Assembly: GCA_017961345.1 (NCBI GenBank)
Contig: JAGCXP010000003.1
Location: 1-64,000, forward strand
Direction: 5' to 3'
DNA length: 64,000 nt
Source: Bacteroidales bacterium
GTDB taxonomy: Bacteria; Bacteroidota; Bacteroidia; Bacteroidales; UBA932
The notes below the pieces were generated by a model. The model was given only the letters and a program-made list of their open reading frames with translations. It was not told the origin of the DNA and ran no database searches. This document shows, in pieces, positions 47,836 to 55,646 of this stretch. Position 1 is the first letter of the stretch. The number at the start of each line of letters is the position of its first letter. Position numbers and translations under genes: made by a program.

Positions 47836-49587
47836 CTAAAAATCAGCATTGCCGTAACCATCCCAGAACGAGGTTCCTGAAACATTTACGCCGGAAGAAA
47901 CGCTCGGCGTAGAAGAGCCGTAGCAGTAGAGGCCATTGCCGCCGGAAGAGGGCGTCTTGAAAGCAAAGGAGGTGGAACCGGAAGTGATGCCGTACCAGAC
48001 GTTCCTGCCCCAGGAAGACAAGGTTTTGGAAGGCTGGCTTACGCTGGCCCCGCTTTCTATTCCGCCGATGGCTACGACCGTTCCGCCCTGGATGTAGAGT
48101 TTGAATCCCCCTTCTGAGTTGGCGTCAAGGGCCAGTTCCGGACTTCCCTTCCCACTGGCGTACACGATGCCGCCTTTAATGTAGAAGTTGCCGTTGGCAT
48201 CGATGCCATCGTTGGCTGTAGAAATGCCGCAGACTTTCCCTCCGGTAATGGTAAGGGTGCTGCCGGAATTGATGGCATCGTCGCCGTTCGAATATGCGAA
48301 CAGTTCTCCATCGGAAACGGTCAGTGTCCGCTTTACCTCGAAGGCTTCCGCATTGGCGCTTTTTACGCGCACGACCCCGCCGCTAATGATAAAATCGCCG
48401 GTCATATCCGAATAGGTATTGCTTTCGCCACCCATGCCGCCACCGCCAGGGCCGCCTCCCGGAGGCGCACCGGGGCCCTTGGTGCTGCTCTCGACGGCCC
48501 AGCCCACCTTGACGCCCTTGGCAGAGACATCGTGGCTGGTGTCGTTGCTGCCGGTGACATTGATGGTCAGCGTACCGCCGCTTACCTCGCTTGTGAAAAT
48601 ATGAACCCCCTTCTCACTGCTTCCGCCGACGCGAAGACCCTTTCCGCCCTGTCCGGTATTAGTGATATTCACCGTGCCGCCGGTCATCTTGAAGCCGTAA
48701 TCGGCCTTGATGCCCGCCGAGCCGGACCAGTCGCCATCGTCCTCATCATACGCGGTGCCGCCCGAGGCGGATATGGTCGTCTCGCCGCCCGTAATGACCA
48801 CAAGCGAGTCGGAAGAAAATCCCTTTTTCATCGCCGCCGCCACCGTCGCCCTAATGGTTCCTCCGGAAATCAGGATATATTCCTTACCCCGGATGCCGTT
48901 ACCGGCGGAAGAGCCGGAAGAGACCGTGATCGAGGGACCGTCTTCCATGACATGAATATAGTCATCGGTCGTCAGGGCGGCTTTACCCATGGCATTGAGG
49001 GCATTGATCGCCAGGCTGCCCGTTCCGCTGAAAATCAGTTGACCTTCGCTGAAAAAGACCGCCTTGAGATCCTCTTCCTCCGTGGCGGTGTAAGCGGCCG
49101 ATGCACCGTCTGACAGGGTGTTGGTGCCATTGACCACCACGAAACAACGTTTCTTTCCCTGGTTGTTGACGGCCGCGCCCGAAGGGTTGGTCAGTGTCAA
49201 GCCGTTGAAGGAAAAACACTGTTTGTTGTTGGAATACACCTTGAAACTGCCGTCGTCGCAGCTTCCGGACAGTTCATAGCGAATTTTCTCTTTCGTGTTG
49301 GTGGCATTCACGGTCACGTGGGTGCCGCTGACGCTGACGATCCCGTTGTCGTCTCCGCTGACGTCCACGCCCGTGGACGACCACACCAGCGTAATTGTAC
49401 GGGCAAATTTCGTGTTCGCAATCGCATCTTCTTCATCTTCCGGAACCGCTACGGAAGAAGACGGAGTCAAGTCTTCCGCCGTCGTCATAGCTGAGGGGAA
49501 GGAAGGCATTACATCCTTGGTACAGGAGAGGAACAAGGCGGGAAGAAGGGCCGCCAAAATCACTTGAATTCGATAACTGTTGTTCAT
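47836..49587 (-). CDS. Cthe_2159-type carbohydrate-binding lipoprotein (583 aa)
   Basis: A surface lipoprotein (lipobox FLSC) with a long right-handed beta-helix of the Cthe_2159/DUF4353 type, known from Clostridium thermocellum to bind cellulose and acidic polysaccharide with calcium. Typical repeats are visible: GKAALTTDDYIHVMEDGPSI, AGNGIRGKEYILISGGTI, GDDAINSGSTLTITGGKV and NDGIDANGNFYIKGGIV. A flexible Gly/Pro stretch (PGAPPGGGPGGGGMGG) interrupts the helix. The start at 49587 gives the shortest signal peptide. It is divergent from the LytTR membrane regulator gene across 138 bp, so that regulator is a candidate controller. Confidence 0.82.
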   Translation of the reverse strand: MNNSYRIQVILAALLPALFLSCTKDVMPSFPSAMTTAEDLTPSSSVAVPEDEEDAIANTKFARTITLVWSSTGVDVSGDDNGIVSVSGTHVTVNATNTKEKIRYELSGSCDDGSFKVYSNNKQCFSFNGLTLTNPSGAAVNNQGKKRCFVVVNGTNTLSDGASAAYTATEEEDLKAVFFSEGQLIFSGTGSLAINALNAMGKAALTTDDYIHVMEDGPSITVSSGSSAGNGIRGKEYILISGGTIRATVAAAMKKGFSSDSLVVITGGETTISASGGTAYDEDDGDWSGSAGIKADYGFKMTGGTVNITNTGQGGKGLRVGGSSEKGVHIFTSEVSGGTLTINVTGSNDTSHDVSAKGVKVGWAVESSTKGPGAPPGGGPGGGGMGGESNTYSDMTGDFIISGGVVRVKSANAEAFEVKRTLTVSDGELFAYSNGDDAINSGSTLTITGGKVCGISTANDGIDANGNFYIKGGIVYASGKGSPELALDANSEGGFKLYIQGGTVVAIGGIESGASVSQPSKTLSSWGRNVWYGITSGSTSFAFKTPSSGGNGLYCYGSSTPSVSSGVNVSGTSFWDGYGNADF

Positions 49588-49712
49588 GGCACACAAATTT
49601 TGTTACTGTGATTCCTAGCAGATTTCAAGCCTAAGTTAAGAAGAAATCCGTCCTCCCCACGCCCAAATTCCCGAAAACCGATGAACGCCCCATTTTTCTC
49701 AACGAAAAATTG

Positions 49713-49720
49713 TATCTTTG
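49713..49720 (+). promoter_or_regulatory. -7 box of the LytTR regulator gene
   Basis: TATCTTTG fits TAnnTTTG and ends five bases before the ATG at 49726, so the mRNA would be almost leaderless. It argues against the longer in-frame start at 49681. Confidence 0.45.
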
Positions 49721-49725
49721 CCCGT

Positions 49726-50559
49726 ATGAAAAACTCTTGGGTAAAGAAAAGTGTCGTCATCTCGCTGGTCTGGATTCTCATCTTGACGCTTTTCCCGGCC
49801 ATTTTGATTGACTGGTCACAAATTGACGGCTTCGCAGAGGCTTGTCTAGAAGTCCTGCGCCTGTGGATTCGCATCGCTCCTTTCCTGATTCTGTTTTTGC
49901 TGCATCATTGCCTGATTCTGCGGCTCTTCCCCCTTCGGAAGAAAGCGTATATTCTGTGCTTTATCGCCGCGCTGATAGCTTTTTCCGCGTGGATTGTCTT
50001 TGACCCTATGCGACCGCGACATCCGGGTCCTCCCCCTTCCATGGAGGCACGGCCTACTCCGCCGCCGGACATGGAAACTCGACCCACTCCGCCGCCGGAC
50101 CGGGGCCCCCGCCCCGACCGTCCTGACGGACCTCCGGAAAAAAGACGTCCCTTCGGGCCTGAAGCCAGCTTAATTCTTCTGGGGGCGCTGATGCTGGTAG
50201 CCGATCGCTATGGAACCACTTACCTGCGCGGTAAAACAGCCGGACCATCCGATGCGGAGCAGATGGAGGATCTTTTCTTTATGAGTGACTACCACCGGGT
50301 TCGCGTCCGGATTGACGACATCCTCTATATCCAAAGTATGGGGGAATACATTAAAATTTACCGGGAAAGCGAATCCCTTCCCCTTATCACCATATACAGT
50401 CTTTCCCGCGTCTATGCCCAGCTGCCCGCCGACCGTTTTGTACGAATCCACCGCTCCTACATCGTCGCGCGCAACGCCATTGAAAAACACTCCCGCCGCG
50501 AAGTCGTACTCAAAAACGGGGTTTCGCTCCCGATTGGGGACAAGTATAAAGAATCTTAA
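49726..50559 (+). CDS. Membrane-bound LytTR-family DNA-binding protein
   Basis: A 277-residue regulator with three hydrophobic helices in the first 100 residues, a Pro-rich stretch with an internal repeat (RPTPPPDMET, RPTPPPDRGP) at about 115-150, a further hydrophobic helix (ASLILLGALMLVADRY), and a C-terminal LytTR domain (RVRIDDILYIQSMGEYIKIY, then FVRIHRSYIVARNAI). It has no receiver domain, so it is not an ordinary response regulator; the membrane part may sense an envelope signal directly. It is divergent from the carbohydrate-binding lipoprotein gene. Its 3' end overlaps the convergent exonuclease-family gene by 50 bp. Confidence 0.82.
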   Translation: MKNSWVKKSVVISLVWILILTLFPAILIDWSQIDGFAEACLEVLRLWIRIAPFLILFLLHHCLILRLFPLRKKAYILCFIAALIAFSAWIVFDPMRPRHPGPPPSMEARPTPPPDMETRPTPPPDRGPRPDRPDGPPEKRRPFGPEASLILLGALMLVADRYGTTYLRGKTAGPSDAEQMEDLFFMSDYHRVRVRIDDILYIQSMGEYIKIYRESESLPLITIYSLSRVYAQLPADRFVRIHRSYIVARNAIEKHSRREVVLKNGVSLPIGDKYKES

Positions 50560-51553
50560 GCAAAATCGGAAGATGATCACTGACGCCGCCGATGTAGCGG
50601 GGTCCGAGATAGGTGCGACAGGGTTTGTCGCCGGCGTGGGCAGTATCAGGGGTGAGCAGGAACGGGGCACGGACGATGGCGGTAGCGCAGCAGTAGCGGA
50701 GCGAATCTCGGGCCGGTTCGTAGGACGGAGCGAGGTCGGGAGAAACCCAGAAATGATCAATCAGTTCCCATTTACCGTTATATTTGAGGCTTCCCTCGCC
50801 CCTTTGGTGAAGAGGCCGGGAGAGGCAGACCAGGACGCTGTCGAGAAGATGGAAGGCGGCTCCGTCTGGGGTGTCGTTGAAATCACCGGTAGCGATGGTA
50901 AGGAGACGCGGAGAGAGCGTCCCGTCGGCGGGGAAAAGGCACGCCTTTCGAAGAACACGCATGACCGCTTCGCGTCGGGCATGGGAGCGGGCTTCCCCGC
51001 CAAGTTTTGAGGGGTGATGGTTAATCAGCAGCGTAAGGGTGTCGATAGGCAGCGGAATCAGACACCGAAGAATGTCGCGCGTTCGAAAGCCGGGAATGGG
51101 GATGGTTTCCGCTTGAAGGGCGGGAAAGCGTTCTTTGCGATAGAGCAGGGCGACATCGATGCCGCGTGGGTCGGGCGAATCAAAATGAACGAAAGCGTAA
51201 CCGCATTTGCGCAGGACGTCGGAATATATGAGCCGCTTCAGCACATCGTCGTTTTCCACCTCGGCGAGAGCGACCAAATCGGGGAGCATCCCCTCCTTTT
51301 CTCCTATCCAGAGCAGGGTTTTGCCGATGGCATTGCATTTGTCGCGCAGGCGCCCCGGGGTCCAGTGTTTGTTTCCCTCGGGCGTCCACTCCTTCCCACC
51401 GTTGTTTCCGTCGCAGTCGAAAAGGTTTTCCACGTTCCAAAAGACAAGCAGCAGGCTGTCGCGGGGCGAAGCGAAGGCAGGGAGGGTCAGCAGCGCGTGC
51501 AAGATGGAGAGGATGGCCCATTGGGGCCAGGGGCGGCGAAGAATCCATTTCAT
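50510..51553 (-). CDS. Secreted endonuclease/exonuclease/phosphatase family protein
   Basis: A 347-residue protein with a signal peptide (basic WILRRPW, then a hydrophobic stretch ending AFA). The EEP fold motifs are present: LLVFWNVENLFD with the metal-site Asn, DLVALAEVEND with the metal-binding Glu, GIDVALLYRKERF, LLINHHPSK, IATGDFNDTP, and the closing GGVSDHLPILLKI with the catalytic Asp-His. Such enzymes cut DNA, RNA or phosphoesters; the substrate here is unknown, but export suggests nutrient phosphate scavenging. The 3' end overlaps the LytTR gene by 50 bp tail to tail. The start at 51553 leaves the YchF promoter region free. Confidence 0.85.
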   Translation of the reverse strand: MKWILRRPWPQWAILSILHALLTLPAFASPRDSLLLVFWNVENLFDCDGNNGGKEWTPEGNKHWTPGRLRDKCNAIGKTLLWIGEKEGMLPDLVALAEVENDDVLKRLIYSDVLRKCGYAFVHFDSPDPRGIDVALLYRKERFPALQAETIPIPGFRTRDILRCLIPLPIDTLTLLINHHPSKLGGEARSHARREAVMRVLRKACLFPADGTLSPRLLTIATGDFNDTPDGAAFHLLDSVLVCLSRPLHQRGEGSLKYNGKWELIDHFWVSPDLAPSYEPARDSLRYCCATAIVRAPFLLTPDTAHAGDKPCRTYLGPRYIGGVSDHLPILLKILYTCPQSGAKPRF

Positions 51554-51620
51554 GTTGCAAAGAAACAATAAGTTTTGCCTGCACACAAGGTAAAGATTTT
51601 ACCCGAGGGGAATAATTTTG

Positions 51621-51628
51621 TATCTTTG
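51621..51628 (+). promoter_or_regulatory. -7 box of ychF
   Basis: TATCTTTG fits TAnnTTTG and lies 42 bp before the ATG at 51671, which supports that start over the ATG at 51575. Confidence 0.5.
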
Positions 51629-51670
51629 TGCGCCCGGAATCAGTCCGGCGTGTCAACAACAGGAAAAATT

Positions 51671-52771
51671 ATGTCACTTAAGTGCGGAATTGTCGGACTT
51701 CCCAACGTGGGAAAATCCACGCTTTTCAACTGCATCAGTTCGGGAAAGGCCCAAAGCGCCAACTTCCCTTTTTGTACCATTGAGCCGAACGTGGGCTCTA
51801 CCGTCGTGCCGGACGAGAGATTGCAGGCGCTGGCGGATATCTGCAAGCCGCAGCGTGTAATTCCCGCTACGGTGGAAATTGTGGACATCGCCGGCCTGGT
51901 GAAAGGAGCGAGCAAGGGCGAGGGGCTAGGCAACCAGTTCCTGGCGAACATTCGGGAGACGGACGCCATCCTGCATGTGCTTCGTTGCTTTGAGGACCCC
52001 AATATCGTCCATGTGGACGGCAGCGTAGATCCGGTGCGGGACAAGGAAGTAATCGACCTCGAACTGCAACTCAAGGACCTGGAGACGGTAGAAAACCGCC
52101 TGGCAAAGAGCATCAAACAGGCGCAGGGCGGAGATAAGACGGCGAAGAAACTCGTGGAAGTGCTCCAGCGCTACAAAGAGGCACTGCTCCAGGGACAAAA
52201 CGCCCGCAGCGTGAGCCTCGACAACGAGGAGCAGGAGCAACTCGCCAAGGACCTTTTCCTTTTGACGAACAAGCCCGTTCTTTACGTATGCAATGTGGAT
52301 GAAGCGGCGGCCAAGACCGGCAATGAATATGTGGAGGCCGTGCGCAAGGCGGTCGCCGGGGAGGATGCTCAGATTCTGGTGATTGCGGCCAAAACGGAGG
52401 CGGATATCGCCGAATTGGAGTCCTACGAGGAGCAGCAAATGTTTCTGGAAGACCTCGGATTGGAGCAGTCGGGTGTGGAGCGCCTGATCCAGAGCGCGTA
52501 TGCCCTGCTGGGGCTGCGTACCTTCTTTACCGCCGGAGCCGACGAGTGCCGGGCCTGGACCATCCGGGTGGGCGACAAGGCGCCCAAGGCGGCGGGAGTG
52601 ATCCACAGCGATTTTGAAAAGGGATTCATCCGCGCCGAGGTCATCAAGTACGATGATTTCATCGCCCTCAAATCCGAAGCCGCCTGCCGCGCCGCCGGAA
52701 AACTGGGTGTGGAAGGCAAAGATTATGTGGTGCAGGACGGCGACATCATGCACTTCCTCTTCAACGTGTAA
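51671..52771 (+). CDS. ychF: Ribosome-associated ATPase YchF/OLA1
   Basis: YchF is a universally conserved P-loop protein of the Obg group that prefers ATP and binds ribosomes. The 366-residue protein shows GIVGLPNVGKSTLFNCIS at its start, FCTIEPNVGSTVVPDERL, VDIAGLVKGASKGEGLGNQF, and the changed nucleotide-specificity loop (LYVCNVDE where GTPases have NKxD). A helical coiled-coil insert (about 130-200) and a C-terminal TGS domain (RAWTIRVGDKAPKAAGVIH, DYVVQDGDIMHFLFNV) complete it. The CpXC gene follows after 6 bp. Confidence 0.96.
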   Translation: MSLKCGIVGLPNVGKSTLFNCISSGKAQSANFPFCTIEPNVGSTVVPDERLQALADICKPQRVIPATVEIVDIAGLVKGASKGEGLGNQFLANIRETDAILHVLRCFEDPNIVHVDGSVDPVRDKEVIDLELQLKDLETVENRLAKSIKQAQGGDKTAKKLVEVLQRYKEALLQGQNARSVSLDNEEQEQLAKDLFLLTNKPVLYVCNVDEAAAKTGNEYVEAVRKAVAGEDAQILVIAAKTEADIAELESYEEQQMFLEDLGLEQSGVERLIQSAYALLGLRTFFTAGADECRAWTIRVGDKAPKAAGVIHSDFEKGFIRAEVIKYDDFIALKSEAACRAAGKLGVEGKDYVVQDGDIMHFLFNV

Positions 52772-52777
52772 ATCGAG

Positions 52778-53431
52778 ATGTCCATCGTAAAACAGGCCCT
52801 TGTCAAATGCAGTCACTGTGGGGCGGAGCATCCGCTTCAGGTGTACAAGAGTGTCAATGCCGCCCAGGAGCCCGCGTTGAAAGAGAAGGTGAAGGACGGC
52901 TCGCTTTTCCTGTGGGCCTGCCCGAAGTGTTCGAAGACCAACCTGGCGCGCTATGAGTGTCTGTATCACGACCCCGACAAACGCCTCATGGTGTGGCTGC
53001 TGCCCATCGGAAGCGTGTCGGAAGCGGAAATGGCGTCGATTTCCCTGCACGCGAAAGCGCTTGGGGGCTATACCCTGCGCAAGGTGACGGACGTGGGCGC
53101 CCTAATGGAAAAAGTGATTGCGCTGGACGAGGGCCTGGATGACGTGGCCCTGGAAATCTGCAAATATGTGATGCGGCAGGAACAAGGAGAAACGGAAGGA
53201 ACAAGCGGCGAGACCGGCCGCATTCCCGCCGGCGCGCCTCTTCACTTTTTCCGTCGCGAAGAAGACAAACTGATTTTTACCTATCCCGCAGAGGGCAAAA
53301 TGCAAGCCCTTTCCGTGGGAATGAATATCTATGAAAATGCGCTCGGAATTCTCCAGCGCAATCCCGCTCTTCGCCCGGAAGAGGGCTTTCAGCAGATCGA
53401 TGAGGTCTGGCTGGCGACTGTCCTGCAATGA
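52778..53431 (+). CDS. CpXC domain protein
   Basis: A 217-residue cytosolic protein with an N-terminal zinc-ribbon-like CpXC domain: KCSHCGAEHPLQVYKSVNA near the start and WACPKCSKTNLARYECLYHD about 30 residues later give the two Cys pairs. The rest is mixed alpha/beta with RKVTDVGALMEKVIALDEGL and no recognised active site. It lies between ychF and tsaE with gaps of 6 and 11 bp, so the three are probably one operon. Function unknown; a nucleic-acid or translation-related role is only suggested by its neighbours. Confidence 0.75.
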   Translation: MSIVKQALVKCSHCGAEHPLQVYKSVNAAQEPALKEKVKDGSLFLWACPKCSKTNLARYECLYHDPDKRLMVWLLPIGSVSEAEMASISLHAKALGGYTLRKVTDVGALMEKVIALDEGLDDVALEICKYVMRQEQGETEGTSGETGRIPAGAPLHFFRREEDKLIFTYPAEGKMQALSVGMNIYENALGILQRNPALRPEEGFQQIDEVWLATVLQ

Positions 53432-53442
53432 TGGGTTTTTGA

Positions 53443-53877
53443 ATGAAAAGAACGATGCAGACGCTCGAAAAAGAAATACGGATTTCCTCGCTGGAAAACA
53501 TTGATAGCGCCGCCCGGGCCTTTCTCCGGCAGATTGGAGACCGCCGGCTGATTGCGTTTTATGCCCCGATGGGCGCCGGGAAAACCACCTTCACCTCCGC
53601 CCTCTGCCGGGTACTCGGCGTGGACGACCCCGTTTGTTCCCCCACCTTCACTCTGGTCAACGAATATCGCCTCCCGGATGGGGAGTGTATCTATCATTTC
53701 GACTTTTACCGCCTCAAAAACGAGGCGGAAGCCCTTGATATCGGCCTGTATGATTATCTGGACAGCGGCTCGCTCTGCCTGATGGAGTGGCCCGAAAATG
53801 TCGAGAACCTTCTCCCCGACGAGACGCTCGCCGTGCACATTGAAGTGCTGCCTGACGGTTCGCGACGGATTTTCTAA
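53443..53877 (+). CDS. tsaE: tRNA threonylcarbamoyladenosine biosynthesis ATPase TsaE
   Basis: TsaE is the ATPase that resets the TsaD-TsaB complex in making t6A at position 37 of ANN-decoding tRNAs. The 144-residue protein has the P-loop YAPMGAGKTTFTSALCRVLG, the switch-like CSPTFTLVNEYRL, YHFDFYRLKNEAEALDIGL, and the family ending LMEWPENVENLLP. An alternative ATG four codons later (53455) is possible. It ends five bases before the convergent esterase gene. Confidence 0.94.
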   Translation: MKRTMQTLEKEIRISSLENIDSAARAFLRQIGDRRLIAFYAPMGAGKTTFTSALCRVLGVDDPVCSPTFTLVNEYRLPDGECIYHFDFYRLKNEAEALDIGLYDYLDSGSLCLMEWPENVENLLPDETLAVHIEVLPDGSRRIF

Positions 53878-53882
53878 CCCAA

Positions 53883-55643
53883 TTACTTCTCCGCAATAAA
53901 CGGCTGCAGATACTCGATGATGCGGTCCATCCAGTTGTAGCTGCCGGTACCGGGAGCAGCTTTGCGCTGGAAGCAGTGATTGCGGAGGGCGAGGGTGTGG
54001 AGTTCGGACTGAATGCCCATTGCGCGCATCTTCTCCCACACTTTGACGGAACCCATCGCACTGTAGGGATCGTTGTCCCCGTGAATGAAAATCATCGGAG
54101 CGGTATCCAGGTCGAAGGAGAAGTCCGACACAATCGTATCCCCCTCCTCGTTGCCCTTGTGGGCATTGTGTCCGTCATAGCCGTCACTGAGCACATAAGC
54201 GGGGTAAATACCGATGCCCCAGGCCACTTTGCAGGAAAGTTTGTCGATGGTTTTGTCCACCGGCAGATAACTCTGGTGACGGGCGGAAGTCGTCCCCATC
54301 AGGGTCAGGTGGCCACCGGCAGAAGAGCCCATAATGCCGATACGCTCGGCATCCAGCCCGTAGGAGGCCGCCTGTGAACGCACGATGCGGATGGTCCGCT
54401 GCAGATCCTGCCAGGCCGTCTGATGCTTGGGAAGACCTTCCGGACGCGGCGTACGGTATTTCAGCGTCACCACCGTCATCCCCATTTTGTTCAGGACACG
54501 ACGAAGCGGAGCGACCTCGAAACCATCCGGATCATTTTGCTTGTATCCTCCGCCGGAATAGATAATCTGGATTGCCTTCGTCTTCAGCGTGTCCGGGAAA
54601 TGCCACACCAGATACGGCTCGCACTGCTGTGCCTGGAAATCCGGCGTCCTGCCTTCCGGCCACACCTCCATACGCAGGGAATCGCGCCGCCCTTCATTGG
54701 AAGTAAAACGGTCCAGGAGCATCTCCTCGGGCGCCAGGGGGCCCAGATAGCCCAGCTGTGTCATAAATTCAACCGCCCGCTCGAAACCGAAAGCGCCGTG
54801 CCTCTTGCCGGGATACAGGTGAAGTTCCGTGGGAATGCCCATCTTCCGCAGTTTGCGGTAGGCGAGCGTGGAACCGTTGGGTGAATAGGGATCCGCACCG
54901 CCGTGATGAAAACAGACCGGACTGGTCTTTTCGTCGAAATGAAAAAGGGTGTCGAGCACGATGCCCGGACCGTACCCCTCCTGCGGAGCACTGACGCCCT
55001 TTTGGGCCGCATCGCTGGTCAGGTAGGCCGGCGCATTGAGAATCGCCCAATTGATATGACAGGGCACATCGTCGGTCTTATCAATTCGCGCGTAAGCGGG
55101 CGTCTGGGAATTAGCGGCCAGTAGCAGGCCCAGATGGCCGCCGGCAGACATCGCAATGACGCCGATTTTCTCGGGATCGAAGCCCCGCTTGGCTGCCTGC
55201 GAACGCACCAATCGCACCGCCCGCTGCCCGTCTTCCCAGGCCGTCTGGTAAATCGGCAGGCCCTCCGGACGCGGCGTACGATACACGAAATTGACGCACT
55301 GGATGCCCAGCGCAGTCAGCTCCTTATGCCATTTGTCAATCAACTTCCAGTCGCAGCAGTCCTTATACGAACCGCCGGAAATCAAAATCATACAGATATC
55401 CTTGTCCACTTCCGGAGCTGGCTTTTCATACCATTCCAGGAAGGGAATCCGGTGTTTCTCCGGCTTGAAACCCTCCGCGCGGGAGACGTTCGTCATTTCC
55501 GCAATCTGGTGGGACTGCGCATCCGGCATTTTGTTTTTCGGCCAAAGGTTCTGGCGCTCCCAGGCACCGGCGGACAGGGAGAAAAGAAAAAAGAAACAGG
55601 GCAGGATTTTCAACCCCGCCCTCTTGAAAACCAGGGTATTCAT
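53883..55643 (-). CDS. Tandem alpha/beta-hydrolase (two esterase domains) (586 aa)
   Basis: A secreted protein (signal peptide ending SAGA, no lipobox) with two alpha/beta-hydrolase domains of the carbohydrate-esterase-like type (BD-FAE/axeA group). Domain 1 (about 65-310) has the oxyanion region ISGGSYKDCC, nucleophile GVIAMSAGGHLGL, HGGADPYSP and RHGAFGF. Domain 2 (about 345-586) has YSGGGYKQND, GIMGSSAGGHLTL, HGDNDPYSA and LRNHCFQ. Both triads look complete. The shared phrase YRTPRPEGLP in each half shows an internal duplication. Acyl groups on glycans are the likely target. It follows the PpiD-like gene by 3 bp. Confidence 0.85.
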   Translation of the reverse strand: MNTLVFKRAGLKILPCFFFLFSLSAGAWERQNLWPKNKMPDAQSHQIAEMTNVSRAEGFKPEKHRIPFLEWYEKPAPEVDKDICMILISGGSYKDCCDWKLIDKWHKELTALGIQCVNFVYRTPRPEGLPIYQTAWEDGQRAVRLVRSQAAKRGFDPEKIGVIAMSAGGHLGLLLAANSQTPAYARIDKTDDVPCHINWAILNAPAYLTSDAAQKGVSAPQEGYGPGIVLDTLFHFDEKTSPVCFHHGGADPYSPNGSTLAYRKLRKMGIPTELHLYPGKRHGAFGFERAVEFMTQLGYLGPLAPEEMLLDRFTSNEGRRDSLRMEVWPEGRTPDFQAQQCEPYLVWHFPDTLKTKAIQIIYSGGGYKQNDPDGFEVAPLRRVLNKMGMTVVTLKYRTPRPEGLPKHQTAWQDLQRTIRIVRSQAASYGLDAERIGIMGSSAGGHLTLMGTTSARHQSYLPVDKTIDKLSCKVAWGIGIYPAYVLSDGYDGHNAHKGNEEGDTIVSDFSFDLDTAPMIFIHGDNDPYSAMGSVKVWEKMRAMGIQSELHTLALRNHCFQRKAAPGTGSYNWMDRIIEYLQPFIAEK

Positions 55644-55646
55644 CGA

